Assembly: GCF_014699035.1 (NCBI RefSeq)
Contig: NZ_JACXAA010000001.1
Location: 930,001 to 994,000 of the forward strand
DNA: 64,000 nucleotides
Direction of reading: 5' to 3'
Source of the DNA: Spirosoma validum
Lineage (GTDB): Bacteria > Bacteroidota > Bacteroidia > Cytophagales > Spirosomataceae
The notes below the pieces were generated by a model. That model did no database searches. It saw only the letters and a list, made by a program, of their open reading frames with translations, and was not told the origin of the DNA. Both the position numbers and the translations under genes were made by a program. This document shows positions 43,833-52,105 of the stretch, one piece after another; position 1 is the first letter of the stretch, and every line of letters begins with the position of its first letter.

Positions 43833-45290
43833 TTAAGCGGTTTTATGGAGTTGAATAAAGGGGTTTGTATTCCGTGTAGCTGAGTCTCCGACTAACTGGC
43901 TAATGTCAACCTTGACCCGCTTCATGCTCCGGTCGATCGAAGCCGCCCGTACCTTGACGTAATGGCGCTCCGTGATGGCAATACTCGCGTGGCCTAGCAT
44001 TAGACTCACATCGGCAATCCGGTGACCAGCCGCCAGCATCAGACAGCCAAAGGTCTTACGGGCTGTTTTTACGGTGATTCGCCAGGAGATACCCAGCACG
44101 GTTTCGATGTGATCGGTGTAGCGATTAACGTACTGGGCGCTGAGCGCATGGGGTCCCGTTGGATAGATGGCAAACAACTGCTCAACCTCATCCAGCAGGG
44201 GCAAATGATACTCGTTATGTGGCGGCTTCTTGCGACGGCCAACCAGCTTTAAGCCCTCTGGCCCTATCACTTCATACGCTTTTCGGTTTCGAGCATATGC
44301 CAGTGCGTCGGGAAAGTCTAAGCCCGTGCAGCACATCAGACAGAACCACCACAAGGCCATGCCTTTAATACCGGAGTGGTCCATCTGGAGTAGTTGATGA
44401 ACGTGCCCAGGCTCTAAAAACTGGACTTCTTTATCGGTCGCTTTGGGCCACCGCACTCTGGCAATGGGATTGTCGTGAATCCAATCCTCTTCAATCATCC
44501 ACCTCAGTACCGCCGATACTTTTAGCACAAAGCGGCTAGCTTGAGCCGCCCCAACTGGCTGGGAGCGGTTTCGCCCTCCGTCCTGAGTCTGTAGCCAGAT
44601 GTGGTATCGTTTAGCCCAGCCAACACTCACAGATCCGGCCGTTGGCAACTGCTGATTGGTTTGGGCGGCAAACTCATTGAGTAGCCGCAGGCCCCGCTTC
44701 CACCGGCCAAGGGATACGCGTGACAAAATCTTATCTGCTCCCTGCTGTTGGAGATGAGCGATGTAGGCGATATAGGCTTCATCGAGTGGGCTGTTGGCCG
44801 AAAGGCAGTTGGCATATTGGTTTGGGTTACGACGCTTCGTTTTGTCGTGCAGATAGACCCAGCCGTGTTCACTGGACCACTCGGGTAGTAGCCCCGTCAG
44901 GCATTCATTTTGCACGGACTCAACCGAGGGAACGCCACCCGTTTCGCGCTGGCGATGAAAAACGCCTTCAATGTAGGCTTTCATACTAGTGATCTGGGCG
45001 TTTACTGGATCGACACGACGGGCTGAGGCTTGTTTATGCACCCGCCAGTCGGCAGGATTGACCAGCAACTTTTGGTTACACCATACAGCCCCAAAACAAA
45101 CCCGTTGCCGATTGATGGTGATCCAGACCTGCAAAGGATGTTGATTGGAATAGCTACGACCTTTCTTAGGAGGACGCAGGGCAAACCGTATACTGATAGG
45201 CATTCGTCTGCGCCAGGTCATTGGACTAATCTGACCCGAAAGGACCATTGGCCCAGTTAAGGCCATACTTTTTAGTTGCGGAGTACTCAT
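43833..45290 (-). CDS. Tyrosine recombinase, first of trio
   Basis: A 485-residue protein, longest of the three; an internal start at 45203 (MPISIRFALRPPKKG) is an alternative. Blocks: CCTGLDFPDALAY (no Arg I), VKTARKTFGC (His replaced by Lys), LGHASIAIT and Tyr in ERHYVKV. Tail: PFIQLHKTA. It is preceded 49 bp upstream by the 440-residue unknown gene on the same strand, so both are probably in one operon. The three together would catalyse integration or excision of a mobile unit. Confidence 0.88.
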   Translation of the reverse strand: MSTPQLKSMALTGPMVLSGQISPMTWRRRMPISIRFALRPPKKGRSYSNQHPLQVWITINRQRVCFGAVWCNQKLLVNPADWRVHKQASARRVDPVNAQITSMKAYIEGVFHRQRETGGVPSVESVQNECLTGLLPEWSSEHGWVYLHDKTKRRNPNQYANCLSANSPLDEAYIAYIAHLQQQGADKILSRVSLGRWKRGLRLLNEFAAQTNQQLPTAGSVSVGWAKRYHIWLQTQDGGRNRSQPVGAAQASRFVLKVSAVLRWMIEEDWIHDNPIARVRWPKATDKEVQFLEPGHVHQLLQMDHSGIKGMALWWFCLMCCTGLDFPDALAYARNRKAYEVIGPEGLKLVGRRKKPPHNEYHLPLLDEVEQLFAIYPTGPHALSAQYVNRYTDHIETVLGISWRITVKTARKTFGCLMLAAGHRIADVSLMLGHASIAITERHYVKVRAASIDRSMKRVKVDISQLVGDSATRNTNPFIQLHKTA

Positions 45291-45339
45291 AAATTATCTA
45301 GGGTATGGGGAAATTCATAAAAACACCTGTACAGTTGCA

Positions 45340-46662
45340 CTACTCGTCGGCAGGACCTGAAGGTGTACTGTCGTCAGTCTTTTCCTCCGTCGAGCTAATG
45401 CCATGTTGCGCCAGGAACGCCTGATACTCCTTTTGGTAAAAACGCTGATCCGTTAATCGATTAGCCCGAAACCGCTCATCATCCCCCCGGTAAAAGCCCG
45501 CTAAATAGTTCTGATTGGCCAGATCGATCGAGCTAAGTTGCAATTCATCCAGGATGTTCTGCGCCGTCTGGTAATCGTCAAAATCAACGTAGGCATTCTC
45601 AAACTCCCCCTCCTGGATGCCTTCCTGATACTGTTTGCGCCGACTATCCCGGTATTCAGTCAAGGCAAAAAAAAGGATCTCGGCCTGAGAGGTGCCCTTA
45701 TGGTGAGTATTCACCCGAAAGCTATGCGTCAGTGCGTTGGAGTGTTCAGGTGCCTTCTGAGTGGGTATCTTCGCTTTGAGTTGAGGAATTAACTCTTCAT
45801 ACTCTTCTAACTTGGCTTTCATCACCTCCATCACCTCGCCCCGGTTATCCAGCATCAACTTCAGATTAGCGTTCATCTGCACCATAGTCGTATTCATGAA
45901 CTGCAGGCGGGTTATCCACTCGCGTAGCGAATCAATCTCAGCGATACTGGCAGACGCTTCCATTAGCATCTGGTAGCCTTCGGGCTGGAAAGGATTCTCT
46001 AGCATATCCAGCGGTACGGGCTTCTCAGGATTGGGTACAGGTCTTTCTTTATAACGGCCTACCCGCGAGACCATCAGGGCAATACCGCTATGCAAATCGT
46101 ACACTTTCTGATCCTTACTCGGCTCGGTGATGGCCTGAAACTTCCTGGACAGCATGTATTGAGTTGCGATATCGGAAAGTTGCTGACGGAAGGCTTCGAT
46201 ACCCTCCTCAGAATTGGTCACCTGTTCCAGGTAATCCGAGAGCCGGACATAGGTACGGCCTTCGTAGGTCAGTACGCCACCAATCTGGGTGATGCGGTCA
46301 GCGAACAGGGCCGCTAAGGCTTCGTCTTGCATTGGTTTGCCCGTCAGAATCGACTGCAAGGATTCGCCGTTGACTACCTCACTGGGGGCGGCATCGTCTG
46401 AGGTTTGAGCGATGTGTACCAGCGCCCGCCTAAGCACGTCAGGTTGATAGTTGCCTGAGTTGACTAAACCGGAGACCAGGGTCTTACCCGTAGCGGAAAG
46501 ACTCTCAAAGAGGACCAGTTCGTCAAAGTCGAAGGTCTGTGAAATCAGGGTTGGTTTTACCGCTGGGTTAGCGGAATTTGCCGCTAAATCGGGATTTTGA
46601 GCCGATTGCTCAAGATTGTTTGCATGGGAGTCCCCCTCCCCGTACTTTTGTCCGGTCAACAT
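45340..46662 (-). CDS. 440-residue unknown protein of recombinase operon
   Basis: A 440-residue acidic, helical protein with no signal or membrane segment. A central coiled coil is likely (MLDNRGEVMEVMKAKLEEYE and onward), and the C-terminal part is charged (FYRGDDERFRANRLTDQRFY). I do not recognise it. Position and direction make it the first gene of the recombinase-trio operon. Possible jobs are a directionality factor, DNA-bridging partner or control protein; all are inference. Confidence 0.75.
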   Translation of the reverse strand: MLTGQKYGEGDSHANNLEQSAQNPDLAANSANPAVKPTLISQTFDFDELVLFESLSATGKTLVSGLVNSGNYQPDVLRRALVHIAQTSDDAAPSEVVNGESLQSILTGKPMQDEALAALFADRITQIGGVLTYEGRTYVRLSDYLEQVTNSEEGIEAFRQQLSDIATQYMLSRKFQAITEPSKDQKVYDLHSGIALMVSRVGRYKERPVPNPEKPVPLDMLENPFQPEGYQMLMEASASIAEIDSLREWITRLQFMNTTMVQMNANLKLMLDNRGEVMEVMKAKLEEYEELIPQLKAKIPTQKAPEHSNALTHSFRVNTHHKGTSQAEILFFALTEYRDSRRKQYQEGIQEGEFENAYVDFDDYQTAQNILDELQLSSIDLANQNYLAGFYRGDDERFRANRLTDQRFYQKEYQAFLAQHGISSTEEKTDDSTPSGPADE

Positions 46663-46840
46663 TTGAATATAATGTTTAGATGATTGATAAGGAGCCCTAG
46701 TAGTGTCTGTTTCTCAGGCGTTCATTACTAGGGTTTACTATTTTTGGGCAATGCGAAATCTACCGGTTCAGCCAGGCAAACCGATTAAGGTTACTATGTG
46801 GCTTCTTCCGTTTCGAATTGATAAGCGAAGTTAACATATT

Positions 46841-46868
46841 TGCGACACAATACAATACTTGTGTCGCA
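46841..46868. promoter_or_regulatory. Inverted-repeat operator candidate
   Basis: A perfect 10-bp inverted repeat tgcgacacaa (46841-46850) and ttgtgtcgca (46859-46868) with 8-bp spacer. It lies between the RHH gene and the 440-residue gene. The half-site cgacacaata recurs at 47131-47140 upstream of the RHH gene. A ribbon-helix-helix dimer pair could bind such sites. Confidence 0.6.
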
Positions 46869-46882
46869 TTATTTTCAAGGGA

Positions 46883-47098
46883 CTATTCAGAAGCAAGGTC
46901 TTTCAGCCGTTTTTTGCGGTCCTCGTCAAAAAACTTTGCTCGATCTATGTAGTAGGTATCAATGATTTGCTCAAGCATTGATGTTTCACTACGACCAAAA
47001 AGGACAGCTACTTCTTTTAATTTACGGCTAGTGTCGGGAGTAAAACGAAACGACTTATGCTGCGTCTCTTTCTTTTTATCGTCGTCTTGGCTTTTCAT
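46883..47098 (-). CDS. Ribbon-helix-helix DNA-binding protein
   Basis: A 71-residue protein: a charged N-terminus (MKSQDDDKKKETQHK), then SFRFTPDTSRKLKEVAVLFG, then RSETSMLEQIIDTYYID, matching beta-strand, helix, helix of an RHH (Arc/MetJ/CopG) fold. Such proteins act as dimers and repress nearby promoters or help mobilisation. It is located just upstream of the recombinase operon and flanked by a shared half-site, suggesting control of itself and of the trio. Confidence 0.75.
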   Translation of the reverse strand: MKSQDDDKKKETQHKSFRFTPDTSRKLKEVAVLFGRSETSMLEQIIDTYYIDRAKFFDEDRKKRLKDLASE

Positions 47099-47130
47099 TG
47101 ATAGTAAATTTCAGTGAATAGATAAAGCTA

Positions 47131-47140
47131 CGACACAATA
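47131..47140. promoter_or_regulatory. RHH half-site upstream of RHH gene
   Basis: cgacacaata, 33 bp upstream of the RHH start, identical over nine bases to the left arm of the inverted repeat at 46841-46850. It is a likely autoregulatory site. Confidence 0.4.
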
Positions 47141-47173
47141 AGGCACAAAGCAATACCACTACTAAATTTGGAA

Positions 47174-47203
47174 AAGAAAAAGCCACACCTGGCGAGGTAT
47201 GGC
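47174..47203 (-). terminator. Terminator after the T9SS-sorted gene
   Basis: Stem gccacacc (47182-47189) with ggtatggc (47196-47203), one mismatch, followed on the minus strand by a T-rich run. Confidence 0.6.
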
Positions 47204-47240
47204 TAAGTCGTGAATCAAGCCAGATAATTAACAAACACTA

Positions 47241-48065
47241 TCAGGGGACGACAATGAACGTTGTACTAGCCTGCTGTTGGCTGGTCTTGATCTGAACATA
47301 GTACGATCCGGCTCGCAGCGTCGAAAAGCCCGACAGAAAAATTTGCTGATTCGCCCCTAGTACGTAGTTCGGATTCTGATAGATAACCACCCCACGGGCA
47401 TCAAAGACACTAACCGACAGGCTTTCCCCACTCCTCACCCCCGAGACCAGAAAGCTAAGGTCTCGATGGAAGCCAGGGTTGGGAAAGGCTTTGACCCCTA
47501 ACACCTCAGTATAGCCCTTGATGGCGATAATGCTACTGTAACTAACCGTGCCATCCCGTTCCACCGGCTTCAGCCGGTAGTAGGTATAGCCCGTGCTGGT
47601 ATTGGGATCAATAAACGAATACCGGGCGGTTGAACTCGTAGTACCCTGGCCAACAACGGTGCCAATCGCTTCGAATCCAGCGGCCGGATTCGCCGACCGT
47701 TCGATGGCGAAATGATCGTTGTTGATCTCGCTGCTGGTACTCCAGTTGAGATTTACCTGGGTTGCATCAAGCCGTTCACCAGTAAAACTAATTAGTGTAA
47801 CCAGTAGCGGGGCGGACCCACGAATACAGGCACCCGCACAGTCTGATGGGGCTCGTGCCGCCTTTAGGAACGCGTTCGCCTGCCTGGAGTAATAGCCTGG
47901 CTTCGTGATGGCCACCAGCCGGTCGACCTCCCGTTGTATAGCCGAAACCGGTGGCGCAATTCGCTGGGCAGGCGTCAAGCGGTGAGCCCCGTTTTGGGCC
48001 AGTGCAGTCAGGCTTTGACCAGCTACTAACAAGCCACTTAATAGCAGATGTCTCCTACTCATCAT
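47241..48065 (-). CDS. T9SS-sorted secreted protein
   Basis: A 274-residue protein with a signal peptide (HLLLSGLLVAGQSLTALAQ). A fibronectin-like middle (VNLNWSTSSEINNDHFAIER) precedes a C-terminal type IX sorting domain (KAFPNPGFHRDLSFLVSG then VSVFDARGVVIY and LRAGSYYVQI), which directs secretion through the T9SS. The start lies 15 bp after the preceding Hcp-like gene, so the two are an operon. Confidence 0.85.
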   Translation of the reverse strand: MMSRRHLLLSGLLVAGQSLTALAQNGAHRLTPAQRIAPPVSAIQREVDRLVAITKPGYYSRQANAFLKAARAPSDCAGACIRGSAPLLVTLISFTGERLDATQVNLNWSTSSEINNDHFAIERSANPAAGFEAIGTVVGQGTTSSTARYSFIDPNTSTGYTYYRLKPVERDGTVSYSSIIAIKGYTEVLGVKAFPNPGFHRDLSFLVSGVRSGESLSVSVFDARGVVIYQNPNYVLGANQQIFLSGFSTLRAGSYYVQIKTSQQQASTTFIVVP

Positions 48066-48080
48066 GGTACAAGGTGCTCC

Positions 48081-48665
48081 CTAAAATTCGGCTCTGTTGG
48101 TGATAAAATTCCAGACTACCTGGGGACTTTGGGCCGTAACATTTCCTCTGGTATCCTGCTGATAGTTGGTGATGCGGATGGCGCTGTAAATCAACTGGAC
48201 CGATTCGCTTGGACAGCAGTCCCCGCTTTGGGCCGCACTGGTATTGAAGTTGGTAACCAGGGCATCTTTCAGCTCAATGAGGGTGATCAAGGCCGGAGCA
48301 TCGACACCACTAGTTTTTCGGACTACGAGTTGGGCCGTCTGGATGCGTTGACCAGCCAGTATAGCGTTCTGCAGATAAACCGAAGACACATCAAATCGTT
48401 TGGTGAGCTCAATCGATGTCGGAACCGCCCTTCCTGCAACTACCCCATTTCTATCAATTGTGCTGGTACTGCTAAATCCATACTGATAAGCCAGTAGCTC
48501 CACGTAGTCACTGGTGGTCCCGTTGGTAGGTCTAGGCAGATTAGCTACCGTTGTTCCGCTAGGGGTAATTACCCGCGTGGTGTAGGCATTAAAATAAATG
48601 TCTTGCGCGTAAGTTGACAGGCAACCCAGCAGCGACAAGGCAACAAATAAGTAAACTGTTTTCAT
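48081..48665 (-). CDS. Secreted Hcp-like tube protein
   Basis: A 194-residue protein with a signal peptide (KTVYLFVALSLLGCLSTYAQ). The mature part has the Hcp-like beta-barrel pattern: YVELLAYQYGFSST, SIELTKRFDVSSVYLQNAIL, AQLVVRKTSGVDAP, and ALITLIELKDALVTNF. True Hcp proteins of type VI systems lack signal peptides, so this is a secreted relative or a pilus-like subunit. No other T6SS gene is present. The partner gene carries a T9SS domain. Confidence 0.7.
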   Translation of the reverse strand: MKTVYLFVALSLLGCLSTYAQDIYFNAYTTRVITPSGTTVANLPRPTNGTTSDYVELLAYQYGFSSTSTIDRNGVVAGRAVPTSIELTKRFDVSSVYLQNAILAGQRIQTAQLVVRKTSGVDAPALITLIELKDALVTNFNTSAAQSGDCCPSESVQLIYSAIRITNYQQDTRGNVTAQSPQVVWNFITNRAEF

Positions 48666-49175
48666 GCTATTGACTATAATGGTTTTTGATCTGGGACAAA
48701 TTAGGTATAGTAAACGTAGTTTAAAACTGCGCGTTTCTATTTTTTCTTCGTAGCGTGTCAGCCGTACGATAACACTGGCAGTAAGGGCGTCTAGGATTGG
48801 TTATTAGGATACCTGGAACAAGGTGGTCATTGCGGCTCACGCCAGGGCCTGGAATCTAATTAATGAAGATGCTTATAAAGATCTGTCGGAAGTTCAGGAA
48901 TGAAAGACAGAGGTTTTGGCGGAGTTGAAAATTAAGATGAGCCAGATAGGCGAGATGTTCTTGGAGCTCAAAATGCAAAATGTAAGTAAGGGCCTTTACT
49001 AGTACATTGTACGCTACTTATAAGCTGATTCGCCTCATGCTATTCTGATTCGATCAGCTGATCATTACTCATGAATTATTAAAATAATTTATTTATATGA
49101 TGCTATTTGTATGAATACTGTTTTGTTTAATCTTTGGTAACTATATACACCAACCTATTAAACAAATGGCTACCT
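48666..49175. other. Non-coding interval with gene relic
   Basis: 510 bp containing one broken coding stretch (48814-49002) and otherwise AT-rich sequence. It also gives the promoter space for the 124-residue gene at 49176. Confidence 0.5.
48814..49002 (+). pseudogene. Remnant of a small helical protein gene
   Basis: Reads WNKVVIAAHARAWNLINEDA, then YKDLSEVQE, an in-frame TGA at 48901-48903, then KTEVLAELKIKMSQIGEMFL and a stop at 49000-49002. There is no start codon, and a stop lies at 48805. Both halves are amphipathic helices in the same frame, so this is a degenerate gene; the parent is not recognised. Confidence 0.45.
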
Positions 49176-49550
49176 ATGCAGCACCCTTTCTATAAAATAG
49201 TTTCAAAAACATTCGATAGCTCCACCAGCGAAGCTATCCTAATCGATTGGGTCCAGGCGGTAGGCGCTTTTTATCAGGCCTATCAGCAACTGAACACCTA
49301 CAGGATACAGCCGGATATTCACCTCCTCCAGCCAATGCCAGCCAGCCAGTGCCCACTTGGTCAGTTGGAGATCTTGATGGACGGTATGCAACAGGAGATC
49401 GAAAGCTTACTAATCGATATGGGGGCTGCTGAGCCGTCGGCTGCTGGCTTGAGCAGGTACCAGAAGCTTATCGACCATACCGCCCGGTTGAATCGATTGA
49501 ATCAGCAGGCCCAGACCTTAGGCCTGTTAATGGGGCTATCACCTTCATAG
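49176..49550 (+). CDS. Hypothetical helical protein
   Basis: About 124 residues from MQHPFYKIVSKTFDS; an in-frame start 42 bp upstream is less likely. It is almost wholly helical (ILIDWVQAVGAFYQAYQQLN; RLNRLNQQAQTLGLLMGL) and soluble. It is not recognised. Its composition is coding-like and GC-richer than its flanks. Confidence 0.55.
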   Translation: MQHPFYKIVSKTFDSSTSEAILIDWVQAVGAFYQAYQQLNTYRIQPDIHLLQPMPASQCPLGQLEILMDGMQQEIESLLIDMGAAEPSAAGLSRYQKLIDHTARLNRLNQQAQTLGLLMGLSPS

Positions 49551-49602
49551 CCGCCCCAATAATCACTATATCGTTACGTTTTTTCCTCCCTAAACTCCTA
49601 AT

Positions 49603-49791
49603 TTGATAACATCTGGCCATTCCTTACCGTCCATTCTGGAGCAGTACGTTTTTGTCGTGGCTACCCGGTTTATCGGGCTGGCCTCCCCGGCGGATCAAAG
49701 TCGATTGGTAGGCCTCTGCCTGACAGCTATAGCCAGCATACCCCTGCTCCCAATACGGCTACGGAGTCAAGACAGGAGTCGCCCTCACTGA
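49603..49791 (+). CDS. Possible small hydrophobic protein
   Basis: 62 residues from a TTG, with a hydrophobic middle (YVFVVATRFIGLA, LCLTAIASIPLLPI). It follows the 124-residue gene by 52 bp. No ATG and no clear ribosome site make this weak. Confidence 0.25.
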   Translation: MITSGHSLPSILEQYVFVVATRFIGLASPADQSRLVGLCLTAIASIPLLPIRLRSQDRSRPH

Positions 49792-49832
49792 CAAGTTGAC
49801 TGGATTGATTAAATACTACTAAGCGGATAGAG

Positions 49833-50084
49833 CTAAGCTGATGTAGTCAATTTGACCTGATCTAAATAGGTAGTTAGCCGCTCTGTCCGTTGAAACGAAC
49901 AAATACAGGTCAGCTTACCATTTTGAGGATCAAAGCAGGCTTCCGCGAAAAAATCACCAAAGCTGTACAAATGGCGGTTTCGGCATAGATCGAACCGATG
50001 CACTAAGGGAGTGCCCCACAACCGCAAGGCTCCCTGGCGAATAAATAGCGGTTGTTGGTCAAATAATTCTCGCGTAATTTTCAT
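49833..50084 (-). CDS. Small hypothetical protein
   Basis: 83 residues from MKITRELFDQQPLFIRQGAL; an upstream start at 50108 is possible. It has a compact mixed alpha/beta look (LWGTPLVHRFDLC, LYSFGDFFAEACFD, NGKLTCICSFQRTERL). It lies just downstream, on the minus strand, of copy B of the double-hairpin element. No function is recognised. Confidence 0.5.
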   Translation of the reverse strand: MKITRELFDQQPLFIRQGALRLWGTPLVHRFDLCRNRHLYSFGDFFAEACFDPQNGKLTCICSFQRTERLTTYLDQVKLTTSA

Positions 50085-50170
50085 TAACCTATTTTGTTTT
50101 TTATACACTAAAGGCTAATTTAAATTAACGTTGTTTTATTAATTAGAATAGTTAGGTAATGGGTTGACCA

Positions 50171-50399
50171 AAAAACAGCCACTCCCCAAATGGGCTGTGG
50201 CTGTCGATCATCCAACTAATAACATTTTATGAGAATGTAGACTCAATATTACACCCTACTATTAGGTTAGTATGTACATATTAATTAAATGGTAGTTATG
50301 CCGCTTGTTGTTATCACAAGAAAGCCAGACTACGTTGTGGACTGGCTTTCTGTCGCACCGCAACGGCAGACCATGGGCGACCCCGTTCTATCCACACCT
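50171..50399 (-). repeat. Double-hairpin non-coding element, copy B
   Basis: Plus-strand order: hairpin 1 (acagccac 50175-50182, gtggctgt 50197-50204), the same 37-nt spacer as copy A, core ctcaatattacaccctacta at 50242, hairpin 2 (gaaagccag/ctggctttc, 50320-50328 and 50342-50350) and box tctatccacacct at 50387-50399. Core and box are conserved while stems differ in sequence but still pair. Read on the minus strand it ends in a T-run. Confidence 0.65.
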
Positions 50400-50697
50400 T
50401 CTAAGCATGAGCTTACAGAATAGGCCTTTACTTTCACGTTGGAAGAGCTACAAATGAAAAGTCAACTGCAAAAAGGTAAATACAGTATAAAGGCAGAGGG
50501 GCATAAACTTCTTAGATCACTAACTAGCTGAACCGTTAAGTTTATCTAGAAAAATCCGTGTCAAAATTACGCCGAAATACCCCTTGCTCGGATTGCCTTG
50601 TTTTGGTTACATCTTTATCTGTTTTGACCTTCACTATATAGTATCATGCCCAATAATGTAGGCCTTGATAGTAGAAAGTCCCACCAATCACTTGAGC

Positions 50698-50706
50698 GGG
50701 GGGGGG
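50698..50706. repeat. Poly-G tract (nine G)
   Basis: A homopolymer 71 bp upstream of the LytTR regulator start. It is prone to slippage and could alter promoter spacing. Confidence 0.5.
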
Positions 50707-50777
50707 TTGGTGTGCACTAACCATGACCAAATCCAGATGTGCTCATATAACGTAAGTTTAGGTTCATCAACGCAACT

Positions 50778-51095
50778 ATGGATACTATAAATTTGCCTGG
50801 TTTTTCTAGACCTATCCTGCTGAATGATATTCTTTGGCTAAAAGGGGAGGCTACATATACCCGGATTTATTACAAGGATGGCAGCCATGCCATTGTCACC
50901 AAACCGCTTAACTACTTTAGTCAGCACTCTACGTTTATTCGGGTGCACCGATCTATCATGGTTAATTCGATGTATGTACACGGATTAATCCAGGGCAAAC
51001 CCCGCTCATTGAAGCTTCAACTGTCAACGGGTACCCTACTGGATGTGTCACGCCCTTATTATCAACTTCTGGGCGACTTATTCCCCAGCAAATGA
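50778..51095 (+). CDS. Stand-alone LytTR DNA-binding protein
   Basis: A 105-residue protein consisting of a single LytTR domain: ILWLKGEATYTRIYYKDGSH, VTKPLNYFSQHSTFIRVHRS and IMVNSMYVHGL. It has no receiver domain, so it is not a full response regulator. It would bind promoter repeats as a small transcription factor. Its upstream region has a G9 tract. Confidence 0.9.
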   Translation: MDTINLPGFSRPILLNDILWLKGEATYTRIYYKDGSHAIVTKPLNYFSQHSTFIRVHRSIMVNSMYVHGLIQGKPRSLKLQLSTGTLLDVSRPYYQLLGDLFPSK

Positions 51096-51194
51096 TTGGC
51101 TTTGGCATTAAAATGAGATCATTTTTAAACATCTTCAGCTAGAGAGGCAGTTAGATACGGGCTGGCTTGACTAACCCGCCAGTTTCTTAACGCT

Positions 51195-51542
51195 ATGAAA
51201 AAAGTCATCATTATGGGAGCGTTGCTACTGGGCGTAGCCGCTTTCAGCGCCCAGGCGCAAACACCTAACCCCGGTACAAGTGGTACTGGTAACGGAACCA
51301 ATGGCTCCTCAACGCTGAGCGGGTCGACCCAGTCCAGTGCGAGTGGATCAAACTCAGGCCGAATGAAAAGCTCGGGCAATAAGGACTCTAAAATGAATTC
51401 GGGCTCGATGGATAAAAGCTCGACCAACATGGATAACAGTTCAACATCCAGCCAGTCGGGTACTATGCCTTCCGACAAGACCAACGGTCGCAAAATGAAA
51501 AGCGGTAGTGGTACATCAGGCAGCAGTTCAGCGAAGCCTTAG
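51195..51542 (+). CDS. Secreted Ser/Gly/Asn-rich low-complexity protein
   Basis: A 115-residue protein with a signal peptide (KKVIIMGALLLGVAAFSAQA). The mature part is almost only Ser, Gly, Thr, Asn, Lys and Met (for example SSTLSGSTQSSASGSNSG). It is disordered and of unknown function. It ends at a clear terminator at 51571. A minus-strand open frame over the same bases is an artefact. Confidence 0.75.
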   Translation: MKKVIIMGALLLGVAAFSAQAQTPNPGTSGTGNGTNGSSTLSGSTQSSASGSNSGRMKSSGNKDSKMNSGSMDKSSTNMDNSSTSSQSGTMPSDKTNGRKMKSGSGTSGSSSAKP

Positions 51543-51570
51543 AAGCGGAGTTAAATGTCTTATTTGTTAG

Positions 51571-51605
51571 AAAGTCGGCTTACATAAGTGGCCGACTTTT
51601 TGTTT
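51571..51605 (+). terminator. Rho-independent terminator
   Basis: Stem aaagtcggc (51571-51579) with gccgacttt (51591-51599), followed by T-rich sequence. It ends the secreted low-complexity gene. Confidence 0.85.
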
Positions 51606-51744
51606 GTTTGATTACGTGAATAATCTAGGTTCATTAGGCAAGCGTTTGCGCTTAGCAACAAGAAGCTGTTGTCCTACTTTTGCAGAGTAGAAAGCCCCTC
51701 AAATCGAACTTATGGGAATCTAACTATAAACCTCCACACGGTAA

Positions 51745-52098
51745 ATGGGACTATTTGATAAAGTGGCTTCCGCAGCTGCTGATAAATTCAACAAGGAAGT
51801 TCAGTCTTTACTTATTCAAGGGGAAACGTTGGAAAACATAATGCAACTCTTTGAAGATTACATTGCCTTTACTAACAAGCGTATAATCTTCGTTGATCGG
51901 AAATTTATCGGTTCTAGCCGGGCTATTGTGTCAATCCCCTACGCTAAAATATCTGAGGTGGGTATGACTAGTGGAGGCTTTATGAAGTTCTCTCAGGAAC
52001 TAGCCGTACAGGTTGGGTCACATCGACACGAGTTTAAGGTGTACGATCCCAAAGAAACTGCTGAGGTATATAAAGCATTAGTGGCTAAAATCTGCTAG
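51745..52098 (+). CDS. Bacterial PH-domain protein
   Basis: A 117-residue protein. FEDYIAFTNKRIIFVDRKFI, then SIPYAKISEVGM and HRHEFKVYDPKETAEVYKAL follow the strand order and C-terminal helix of the bPH (YvbH/short-PH) fold. No membrane segment. Such proteins bind peptides or lipids, but the ligand is unknown. Confidence 0.85.
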   Translation: MGLFDKVASAAADKFNKEVQSLLIQGETLENIMQLFEDYIAFTNKRIIFVDRKFIGSSRAIVSIPYAKISEVGMTSGGFMKFSQELAVQVGSHRHEFKVYDPKETAEVYKALVAKIC

Positions 52099-52105
52099 CC
52101 TTCTC

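Larger units (their letters stand above)
50085..50777. other. Non-coding interval with element copy B and poly-G
   Basis: 693 bp with no gene. It contains copy B of the double-hairpin element (50171-50399) and a run of nine G at 50698-50706, 71 bp before the LytTR gene start. Confidence 0.6.

Noticed and set aside
51125..51493. 122-codon minus-strand open frame
   Set aside because: It is opposite the secreted Ser/Gly-rich gene and reflects its simple codon use.
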